A stretch of 33,068 nt of DNA from CAYQQQ01 sp964420125 (GTDB lineage Bacteria; Actinomycetota; Acidimicrobiia; Acidimicrobiales; Microtrichaceae). Below, one piece after another: positions 8,109-15,450 of this stretch. Location of the stretch: NCBI GenBank assembly GCA_964420125.1, contig CAYQQQ010000037.1, positions 1-33,068 of the forward strand. Direction: 5' to 3'. Under the pieces are notes generated by a model, which had not been told where the DNA came from, ran no database searches, and worked only from the letters and a program-made list of their open reading frames with translations. Every line of letters starts with the position of its first letter. The first letter of the stretch is position 1. The position numbers were made by a program, and so were the translations under genes.

Positions 8109-9051
8109 GCGATCGCATGAGGTCGCGCGTCTCGTGGGTGTCGAACGCCGACCATGCCGCCCGACAGCCGCGCCGGGTCTGCTCGATGTCGTCGCGGAGC
8201 CGTCGGGCCACACCCCGGGCCAGGTTCGCCGTCGAGCGCCAGCCGACCGCGTCGGCCTCCCTCGCCAGCTCCTCGAACACCACCGCCTGCACGCGGAGGT
8301 CCTGGAGGCCACCGATGTGGTCCTGCAGCGCCCGCAGCTCCCGGCGTACCGCCTTTCGGCCGTCCCGCTCCCACAGCGGGGCGAACGCCTCGAGGAGGTA
8401 GCGGTACCCCTTGAGCGCCTTGCGCAGCTCGTGCCAGTGCTCGAGGTCGTCAGAGCGCGTCGCCGCCTTCCCCGCCGCGCGGCCGCGACGGTAGGCGTCC
8501 CAGAGGGCGGCGTCGGCGACCGGGCCCATCCTGCGGTGCGCCAGCGGCGCCGGCCCACCTCCGATGACGTACACCTCCGACACCGACCGCCAGGTCTGCA
8601 CCAGGCGCGCCGTGAGCGGCCCGTCGAGCGCCTCCAGCATCTCGGCGCGGGCCGCGAGGCGGCGGGCCTCCACCATCCCGGCGACACGCAGCGTGTCGTC
8701 GCTCAGCACGTCGCCGAGCAGCGATCCCAACGACTCGCCCAGCACGTCGAGGTCGCGCACCGCGGAGGTGGGCGCGGTCATCTCTCGCATCGCCGAGGAG
8801 GCGGCCCGCCGGCGCTGCTCGGGGAGCACCCCACGGAACGAGTGTAGCACGCTGCGGGTGCGGCGCAGGTCGACGCGGAACTGGTGGAGCTCTTCGACGT
8901 CATCGGCGCGCACGCCGCGCTCACGAGCCAGGAAGGACGTCAGGTATCCCTCGGCGACCAACGCCACGACACGGCCGGCCTGGTCGTCGCGCGCGTCGAC
9001 GGTGAGCTCCCAGGCGGGCCTCTCCGGCCCTGCGTCGTGCGAGGTGGGCAC
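8089..9051 (-). CDS. CHAD domain-containing protein
   Basis: A 320-residue conserved histidine alpha-helical domain protein. The repeated four-helix signature is visible: HQFRVDLRRTRSVLHSF in the N-terminal half and HELRKALKGYRYLLEAF in the C-terminal half, plus LQDHIGGLQDLRV. The conserved His/Arg/Lys residues form a basic groove, and characterised CHAD proteins bind inorganic polyphosphate and can sit on polyphosphate granules. No CYTH (triphosphate tunnel) domain is fused to it here. The GTG start lies 13 bp after the hppA stop on the same strand, so the two are probably one operon; linking a pyrophosphate-using pump with a polyphosphate binder is a reasonable inference. The 3' end overlaps the cyclase gene by 20 nt. 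Confidence 0.92.
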   Translation of the reverse strand: MPTSHDAGPERPAWELTVDARDDQAGRVVALVAEGYLTSFLARERGVRADDVEELHQFRVDLRRTRSVLHSFRGVLPEQRRRAASSAMREMTAPTSAVRDLDVLGESLGSLLGDVLSDDTLRVAGMVEARRLAARAEMLEALDGPLTARLVQTWRSVSEVYVIGGGPAPLAHRRMGPVADAALWDAYRRGRAAGKAATRSDDLEHWHELRKALKGYRYLLEAFAPLWERDGRKAVRRELRALQDHIGGLQDLRVQAVVFEELAREADAVGWRSTANLARGVARRLRDDIEQTRRGCRAAWSAFDTHETRDLMRSLTGRAS

Positions 9052-9064
9052 CGGGCGACCGATC

Positions 9065-11428
9065 TCAGGTGGCGTCCTCCGCAGTGACCGGGGCTTCGGC
9101 GACGTCGTCGCCGAAGGAGGTGCTCTGCTGCTTGGAGAAGAGCACGCTGGCGATCACGATCACCAGCGCCACCCCCGCCACCACGTACCGGAGGTCGTTG
9201 TCCTGCATGGAGAGGATCGAGGGCAGCACCAGCAGCGAGACCAGGTTCATGACCTTGATCAGCGGGTTGATGGCCGGCCCGGCGGTGTCCTTGAAGGGGT
9301 CGCCGACGGTGTCGCCGATCACCACCGCCTTGTGCACCTCGGAGCCCTTGCCACCGAGGTTGCCCTCCTCGATGTACTTCTTGCCGTTGTCCCATGCGCC
9401 GCCCGCGTTGGACAGGAAGTTCGCCATGAGCGCCCCCACCACGATGGTGGCTGCCAGGTAGCCGCCGAGCGCGTACGCGCCCAGGCCGAAGCCGATCACC
9501 ACCGGCATCAGCACGGCGAGCAGCGCAGGGGTGGTGAGCTCCCGCAGCGCGGCGCCGGTGCAGATGTCGATCACCGGTCCGTAGTCGGGCTTCTCGGTGT
9601 AGTCCATGATGCCCGGCTTCTCCCGGAACTGGCGGCGCACCTCCTGCACGACCGTGCCGGCGGTGCGCCCCACGGCCAGGATCGCCAGGGACGAGAACAG
9701 GAACACGACGGTGCCGCCCACCAACGCCCCGGCGAAGGTCTTGGGATCGGCGATGTTGATCGCCACGGAGTTGAACGCCTCCTCCACGTTGAGCTCCCGC
9801 AGCGCGTCGCCGATCAGGGTCTCGCCGGACTGGGCGATGGTCTCGCGGAACGAGGCGAACAGCGCCACCGCGGCGATCACCGCGGAGCCGATGGCGAAGC
9901 CCTTGGTGACGGCCTTGGTGGTGTTGCCCACCGTGTCGAGGCCGTCCAGGATGCGCTCGGTGTCGCCCTCGAGGATCTCGCTCATCTCGGCGATGCCCTG
10001 GGCGTTGTCGGCGATGGGGCCGAAGGTGTCCTCGGCCACCACGATGCCGGTGGTGGACAGCATGCCGATCCCGGTGAGCGCCACCAGGTAGAAGGCGAAC
10101 AAGGTGGACCCGCCGCCGAGGCCGAGGCCCACCAGGATGGCGACCGCGATGGCCACCACCGCCCAGACGGCGGACTCCATGCCCGAGGAGATGCCGGAGA
10201 GGATCACCGTCGCCGGGCCGGTGCGGCCCGACTCGGCGATGTCGCGCACCGGCCTGAACTGGCTGGAGGTGAAGTACTGGGTGATGCGGCTCGCCACCTG
10301 GCCCAGCGCGACGCCCACCACCACCGCGGCGAACATCCGCAGGCCCACGTTGGACACGTCCGCGCCCACAGGATCGCCGACGTAGCCGAAGGCCAGCACG
10401 GCGGCGCCCACGAGGGCGATGAGCGAGGCGATGTTGAGGCCGCGGTTGATGGGCTTGAGGGCGTCGGTCTCATCCGGCCGGGCCCGCACCATGTAGATCG
10501 ACACCATCGAGGCCAGCAGGCCGATCGCCATCATGGCGAGGGGGAAGATGAGTCCGCGTGCGGCGCGGCCGGGACCGATCTCGATGGCCTCGAAGGCGGT
10601 GACGCCCAGGATGATGTTGGCCACCAGCACCACGCCGAAGGACTCGAACAGGTCGGAGGCCATGCCGGCGCAGTCGCCCACGTTGTCGCCCACGTTGTCG
10701 GCGATCGTGGCCGGGTTGCGGGGATCGTCCTCGGGGATCCCCGCCTCCACCTTGCCCACCAGGTCGGCGCCGACGTCCGCCGCCTTGGTGAAGATGCCGC
10801 CGCCCACCCGGAGGAACAGCGCCAGCAGCGAACCGCCGAAGCCGAAGCCGACGAGGATCGCGGCGGCGGTGTTCTGGAAGATCATCACGATGGCCGTGGC
10901 ACCCAGGAGGCCGAGGCCGGCGGTGAACAGCCCGATGGTGCCCCCGGAGCGGAACGCCACCTGCATCGCGGCGTTCATGGAGCCGGTCTGGGCGGCCGCC
11001 GCAGTGCGCACGTTGGCCTTGGTGGCCAGCCACATGCCGACGAAGCCGATGAACCCCGAGGCGGCAGCACCGACGAGGAAGGCCAGGGTTCGGAACAGCC
11101 CGGACTCGCTGCTGCTGAGTCCTTCGAGCGGGTCCAACGGGTTCAGCACCTCGGTGGAGGTGACGAACACGACGACGGCCAACGGGATCACGATGATCAG
11201 GATCGTGCGGAACTGGCGCTTGATGTAGGCCATCGCGCCCACGTGCACCGCGTCGGAGATCTCGTTCATCTTCTCGGTGCCGGCATCCTTGGCCAGCACG
11301 CCGCGCATCATCTGGTAGCCGACGGCGAGCGCGATCAGGGCGACGACGACGGCGAAGACCAGCCAGAACCACTCCTGGCCACCCAGGACGAAGTCCTGGT
11401 AGCCCCCTTCGGCGAGCATGTGCAGCAT
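9065..11428 (-). CDS. hppA: Membrane-bound proton-pumping pyrophosphatase, K+-independent type
   Basis: A 787-residue polytopic membrane enzyme that couples hydrolysis of pyrophosphate to proton export. The pyrophosphate/Mg site motifs are complete: FTKAADVGADLVGKVE (about 213-228), DNVGDNVGDCAGM (about 244-256) and, near the C-terminus, DTVGDPFKDTAGPAINPLIK. Residues 501-506 read GNTTKA followed by V-T. Lys505 is at the position where K+-dependent enzymes carry Ala, and this lysine is the accepted marker of the K+-independent H+-PPases. A GAGGG Shine-Dalgarno lies about 6 nt before ATG 11428; a second ATG three codons on is possible. The CHAD gene follows after 13 bp. A 16-bp perfect palindrome lies 31 bp upstream of the start. 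Confidence 0.97.
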   Translation of the reverse strand: MLHMLAEGGYQDFVLGGQEWFWLVFAVVVALIALAVGYQMMRGVLAKDAGTEKMNEISDAVHVGAMAYIKRQFRTILIIVIPLAVVVFVTSTEVLNPLDPLEGLSSSESGLFRTLAFLVGAAASGFIGFVGMWLATKANVRTAAAAQTGSMNAAMQVAFRSGGTIGLFTAGLGLLGATAIVMIFQNTAAAILVGFGFGGSLLALFLRVGGGIFTKAADVGADLVGKVEAGIPEDDPRNPATIADNVGDNVGDCAGMASDLFESFGVVLVANIILGVTAFEAIEIGPGRAARGLIFPLAMMAIGLLASMVSIYMVRARPDETDALKPINRGLNIASLIALVGAAVLAFGYVGDPVGADVSNVGLRMFAAVVVGVALGQVASRITQYFTSSQFRPVRDIAESGRTGPATVILSGISSGMESAVWAVVAIAVAILVGLGLGGGSTLFAFYLVALTGIGMLSTTGIVVAEDTFGPIADNAQGIAEMSEILEGDTERILDGLDTVGNTTKAVTKGFAIGSAVIAAVALFASFRETIAQSGETLIGDALRELNVEEAFNSVAINIADPKTFAGALVGGTVVFLFSSLAILAVGRTAGTVVQEVRRQFREKPGIMDYTEKPDYGPVIDICTGAALRELTTPALLAVLMPVVIGFGLGAYALGGYLAATIVVGALMANFLSNAGGAWDNGKKYIEEGNLGGKGSEVHKAVVIGDTVGDPFKDTAGPAINPLIKVMNLVSLLVLPSILSMQDNDLRYVVAGVALVIVIASVLFSKQQSTSFGDDVAEAPVTAEDAT

Positions 11429-11459
11429 TCGAGTCCCTCGTGATGGTGGAGGTGCACCG

Positions 11460-11475
11460 GCCTGGCCGGCCAGGC
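11460..11475. repeat. 16-bp perfect palindrome upstream of hppA
   Basis: GCCTGGCCGGCCAGGC reads the same on both strands. It lies 31 nt upstream of the hppA ATG, inside the 222-bp gap between hppA and dedA. It could be a regulator site for hppA or a hairpin in its leader. Apart from this I see nothing certain in the gap. Confidence 0.6.
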
Positions 11476-11650
11476 GCGCGCACCGGGGAGTCCCTCAGGT
11501 GCGCCGGGCAAGTTCAGTCGGTCGACCAGTCGTCGTCAAACCGCGACGATCGTGCATCGGCCCGCCCGACATCGTCCAGGTGAACGGTGTCAGCCTCCGC
11601 CCGATGCGCCGCGCGCACCAGGTGGACGGTGCGGGGCAGGCTCGGGGCGA

Positions 11651-12295
11651 TCAGGTCTGGACGTCGGAGCCGGCCTGGCGACGGTGACGCCAGAACTCGA
11701 TGGCGACGGGCAGCAGCGACACCGCCACGATGGCCAGCAGGGCGATCTCGAGGTTGTCCTCCACCACCGGCACGTTGCCCAGGAAGTACCCCAGCAACGT
11801 GACCCCCACACCCCACAGGAGGCCTCCGATCACGTTGTAGCGGACGAACACGCCGTAGTTCATGTGGCCGACGCCCGCCACGATGGGGCAGAACGTCCGC
11901 ACGATGGGCACGAAGCGTGCCAGCACGATCGCTCGGGGTCCGTGGCGGTCGAAGAACTGCTGGGCCTTCTCGACGTACTCGTGCTTGAAGAGTCGGGAGT
12001 CGGGACGCTTGAAGAGCGCCGGACCGACCTTCCGACCGAACAGGTAGCCGACCTGATCCCCGAGCACCGCGGCCACGAACACCCCGATCAGGACGACCCA
12101 CAGGTTGAGCTCGACCTTGCCCAGGGACCCCGCCGCAGCCATCCCCGCCACGAACAGCAACGAGTCGCCCGGGAGGAAGAAGCCGACCAGCAGACCCGAC
12201 TCGGCGAACACGATGCCGAACAGGATCAGGTAGCCGCCCTTCCTGATCAGCTCCTCGGGATCGAGGAAGCCACCCGCCGCGAGTAGGGAACGCAC
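11651..12295 (-). CDS. DedA family membrane protein (VTT/SNARE-associated domain)
   Basis: A 214-residue integral membrane protein of the DedA superfamily. Bacterial members move undecaprenyl phosphate or phospholipids across the membrane and support membrane potential and envelope integrity. The signature regions are FAESGLLVGFFLPGDSLLF near the N-terminus, GDQVGYLFGRKVGPALF, ARFVPIVRTFCPIVAGVGHM with the conserved Arg/Pro residues of the re-entrant loop, and NVIGGLLWGVGVTLLGYFLG. The C-terminus has one more helix and ends in a basic tail. Start GTG 12295 sits 8 nt behind a TAnnnT box and no Shine-Dalgarno is visible. It reads the same way as hppA but is separated by 222 bp, so it probably is not in that operon. 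Confidence 0.92.
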   Translation of the reverse strand: MRSLLAAGGFLDPEELIRKGGYLILFGIVFAESGLLVGFFLPGDSLLFVAGMAAAGSLGKVELNLWVVLIGVFVAAVLGDQVGYLFGRKVGPALFKRPDSRLFKHEYVEKAQQFFDRHGPRAIVLARFVPIVRTFCPIVAGVGHMNYGVFVRYNVIGGLLWGVGVTLLGYFLGNVPVVEDNLEIALLAIVAVSLLPVAIEFWRHRRQAGSDVQT

Positions 12296-12303
12296 GACCC
12301 GAG

Positions 12304-12309
12304 AGGCTA
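12304..12309 (-). promoter_or_regulatory. Putative -10 box (TAGCCT) of dedA
   Basis: On the minus strand TAGCCT ends 8 nt before the GTG at 12295. It fits a near-leaderless start as at other genes in this window. No -35 box was recognised. Confidence 0.35.
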
Positions 12310-12391
12310 TCCGGTCGCGACCACCCTGCCGGCATCGCTGCGCACCCGTATGCCCGGATCAGCGCACATGCGCAGAGGGCACGGGCATCCC

Positions 12392-15367
12392 TCAGCCGGC
12401 GGGAGGAGCGGTCGTGGTCGACGCTTCGGGCACCGTCTCGGTGGTGGTGTCCAGCGCCGCCAACGCGCTGCGCAGCAGCTCGCGGGCCTCCTCCACCAAG
12501 CGGTCGTACTCGCCCAGGTCGCCTCGGGCCAGCGCCTCGTCCGCCTGGGTGAAGCGCTCGTCGGCCTGGACGAGCAGCTCCTCCGGCGTGCCCTCCGTGA
12601 CCGGCTCTTCGGGATCGGTCGGCTCCTCGGGGTCCGCCGGCTCCTCCGGAGCGGTGGTGGTGGTTCCCCCGTCTTCGGGGTTGCCCTGCTCGTCGGTGGT
12701 GAACATGTCGTCGATGGCCTCGGCCAGCGTCTCGCCGAAGCCCACCCGGTCGCCCGAGGTCACCGCCACGCGCTGCAGGGTGTTGAGCCCGTTGCTCTCC
12801 TGGCGGGCGTAGACGGGTCGCACGTACAGCAGCGAGTCGCCGAAGGGCAGCAGCAGGAGGTTGCCGAACTGGACCTTGGACCCTCGCTGGCCGACCACGG
12901 TCTGGTACTGCGACACCGGCGGGTAGGTGGAGATCTTCTCGCTGGCCTGCAGCGGACCGTCGACCCGAACGCCTTCGGAGTCCTCCCCGCCGGAGGCGAC
13001 CACCACCTCCTCGAGCTCCCCGTAGCTCCCCGGGTCGTTGCGGGCGATCATCACCGCCGTCAGGTTGCGGCCGCTGTCGTCGCTGGAGGCCAGCACGAAC
13101 GGGCGCGTGAGGACGAACTCGGGATCGCTGTCGGGGGTGAGCTGCATCATCTGGTAGTAGGCCGGGATGCGTTGGAACTCCGGCAGCGTCCCCCCCGACT
13201 GGGCCACCTCCGCCTCGGCGATGGCCCTGGACTCCGAGTCCGAGGGAGGTTCCTGGGCGATGGCCCAGGTGGCGCTGTTGTTGAAGAAGGACGAGGTATT
13301 GCTCTGGTGGTAGCGGCCCCAGGCGACGGTCTGGATGTTGAACAGGCCTTCGGGGTAGCGCAGGTGCTCGGCCAGCCGCGCCGGGATCTCGTCGGCGAAG
13401 AGCCCTGGGAACGCCTTGGCGTAGGCGCGGACGATCGGGTCCTTCTCGCCGTAGAGGGTGTCGGAGAGGTACAGGGTGACGGTGCCGTCGTAGGCGTCGA
13501 CCACCGCCTTGACGGAGTTGCGCAGGTAGTTGAGCTCACCGGTCGCGCCGTCCGCGATCAGCTCTGCGGGCCACGCCTCGGCATAGGGGTAGTGGGAGGT
13601 GGAGGTGTACCCGTCGACGACGTACACGATGCGCCCGTCGAGCAGCACCGGATAGGGGTCGCGACCCAGCAGCAGGAACGGGGCGACGGCCTGCACCCGC
13701 TCGACCACGTCGCGCTGGTAGATGACCTTCGACTCGTCGGTCAGCAGATCGGAGATCAACGGCTCGTAGTTGCCGAAGCGCAGGGAGAAGGCCGCCTTCC
13801 TCAGGAAGCTGTCGATCGGCACACCGGTGGTGCCGTCGTAGCGCGTCGTCAGGTCGTCGGAGCTGAGCTCCTCCTGCTCGGTGCCCACGATGGCGTAGCC
13901 GGCCATGTCCTCGCCCACGTAGATCTCCGGGCGCTCCAAGGTGCCCAGGCCCTCGACCCGGGCGGGGATCCCCCCCACCAGGAAGTCGGGCTCGCCCCGG
14001 GAGTTGGGTTCGTTGGCCGGCGCGGCCGCGAGGCCGTAGCCGTGGGTGAACACGAGGTGGAGCTTCTCCCAGCTCGGCGCAGCCACGCCGTCCAGGTTGA
14101 GCTCCCGGGTCGAGATGATGACCGGCTCCCGTGACTCGCCGGCATCGCCCACCTCGTAGCGGTCGACGTCGACCTCCCGGAACGCGTAGTAGGGGCGGCC
14201 GAACTGGAGGGTCTGGATGGTGGGCTCGAGCACGTTGGGATCGAGGAGGCGGGCGTCATCGAGGTTGGCCTGCTGCGCCGCCAGCTTCTCCCGGGTGAGA
14301 TCCGGGTCGTAGTCGAGCTGGTTGGACTGGACGTCGTCGAGGCCGAGCGCCTCCCGGGTGGCGGTGATGTTGCGCTCGACGTAGGGCGTCTCCTTGTTCA
14401 GCTCGGCGGGCTTGACCTGGAAGTTCTGCACGATGGCCGGGTAGATGCCGTTGACCACCACGGCGGTGATCGCCCACAGGGCGATGGCGATCACCGGCAG
14501 CACCCAGCCCCGGCGCCGGATGTTGATGATGAACAGCACCGCGGCGAACAGGGCCACGAGGATGAGCAGCTGCAGGGCCGGCAGGGTGGCGTTCACCGCG
14601 GTGTAGCCCGCGCCGTCGAAGGAGTCCCGGCTCTGGTAGGTCAACTCGAAGCGCTGGAGCCAGTAGTCGGCGGCCTTCACCAGCGCCAGCAGGGCGAGGA
14701 TCACCGACAGGTGGGCCTTGGCCGCCGGGGCGATGCGCTCGCCGCTGGACTGCAGCCGGATCGCGCTGTTGAGGTAGTAGAGGGCGACGACCAGCACCAG
14801 CGTCACGAGCAGGAACCCGAAGAGCCAGTCCACCACCTGCGACAGGAACGGCAGCTTGAACACGTAGAAGCCGATGTCGGTGCCGAACTGCTCGTCGCCG
14901 GCGCCGAAGTCGCCCCCGAAGCGGAACAGCAGCCAGTTGCGCCACTCCGCCGCCGCACCCACCCCCGGGACCAGCGCCACCCCGAGGGCAACGGCGAACA
15001 TGACCAGCCGCTGCCGGCCGGCGACCGCCGCCTGGTAGCGCTCCAGCACCTCGTCCTCGGTGATTGCGGACGCGGCGCTGGCGGAGAACCGCTCCGCGAG
15101 GGACAGGTTGACCCAGGCGATCACGAAGAACACGAGGGTGGCCACCACTGCCAGGCTCACCCGCGCCGAGAGCAGCCGGGTCCAGACCATCTCCAGGCCG
15201 AGGTCGTCGAACCAGAGGTAGTCGGTCCAGAAGGTGGCGATGGCGCGGAGGCTGAGCACCAGCACCAGCACCACGGCGAGCACCACGGCCAGGACGGTGC
15301 GCCCACGACGGCCGCCCGCGGCCCGCGGCTCACGTGCGGGGGAAGGCATGTCCGACGGGTACCGCAC
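12392..15367 (-). CDS. UPF0182 family large membrane protein
   Basis: A 991-residue protein of the UPF0182 family, which is widespread in actinobacteria and has no established biochemical function. The first about 320 residues hold roughly seven membrane helices, including the family's FWTDYLWFDDLGLEMVWTRLL segment after helix 1. A large extracytoplasmic domain follows with family motifs such as RPYYAFREVDVDRY, FTHGYGLAAAPAN, ARQESNGLNTLQRVAV and PFGDSLLYVRPVY. The last about 95 residues are a Thr/Pro/Glu-rich linker with repeated EEPxDPEEP units and then a helical ERFTQADEALARGDLGEY segment. GTG 15367 is 8 nt behind a TAnnnT box; ATG 15349, six codons later, is the alternative start. A single transcription unit is likely. 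Confidence 0.93.
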   Translation of the reverse strand: MRYPSDMPSPAREPRAAGGRRGRTVLAVVLAVVLVLVLSLRAIATFWTDYLWFDDLGLEMVWTRLLSARVSLAVVATLVFFVIAWVNLSLAERFSASAASAITEDEVLERYQAAVAGRQRLVMFAVALGVALVPGVGAAAEWRNWLLFRFGGDFGAGDEQFGTDIGFYVFKLPFLSQVVDWLFGFLLVTLVLVVALYYLNSAIRLQSSGERIAPAAKAHLSVILALLALVKAADYWLQRFELTYQSRDSFDGAGYTAVNATLPALQLLILVALFAAVLFIINIRRRGWVLPVIAIALWAITAVVVNGIYPAIVQNFQVKPAELNKETPYVERNITATREALGLDDVQSNQLDYDPDLTREKLAAQQANLDDARLLDPNVLEPTIQTLQFGRPYYAFREVDVDRYEVGDAGESREPVIISTRELNLDGVAAPSWEKLHLVFTHGYGLAAAPANEPNSRGEPDFLVGGIPARVEGLGTLERPEIYVGEDMAGYAIVGTEQEELSSDDLTTRYDGTTGVPIDSFLRKAAFSLRFGNYEPLISDLLTDESKVIYQRDVVERVQAVAPFLLLGRDPYPVLLDGRIVYVVDGYTSTSHYPYAEAWPAELIADGATGELNYLRNSVKAVVDAYDGTVTLYLSDTLYGEKDPIVRAYAKAFPGLFADEIPARLAEHLRYPEGLFNIQTVAWGRYHQSNTSSFFNNSATWAIAQEPPSDSESRAIAEAEVAQSGGTLPEFQRIPAYYQMMQLTPDSDPEFVLTRPFVLASSDDSGRNLTAVMIARNDPGSYGELEEVVVASGGEDSEGVRVDGPLQASEKISTYPPVSQYQTVVGQRGSKVQFGNLLLLPFGDSLLYVRPVYARQESNGLNTLQRVAVTSGDRVGFGETLAEAIDDMFTTDEQGNPEDGGTTTTAPEEPADPEEPTDPEEPVTEGTPEELLVQADERFTQADEALARGDLGEYDRLVEEARELLRSALAALDTTTETVPEASTTTAPPAG

Positions 15368-15375
15368 GACCGCTC

Positions 15376-15381
15376 AGGTTA
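15376..15381 (-). promoter_or_regulatory. Putative -10 box (TAACCT) of the UPF0182 gene
   Basis: On the minus strand TAACCT ends 8 nt before GTG 15367, which supports that start over ATG 15349. No clear -35 box was recognised. Confidence 0.35.
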
Positions 15382-15450
15382 GAGGAGCCCGGGAGGGGGA
15401 CCTCAGCACCGTCGTGAGAACACGCTCAGAGGCGGCGCGGGCGCCGGCCC

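Noticed and set aside
8564..11443. 959-residue plus-strand open frame opposite hppA
   Set aside because: Asp/His/Gly/Glu-rich shadow of a strongly conserved gene; no domain or ribosome site.
12350..14134. Long plus-strand open frame opposite UPF0182
   Set aside because: It has a His/Arg/Gly/Val-rich composition with no motifs and lies wholly over a clear family gene; a high-GC shadow.
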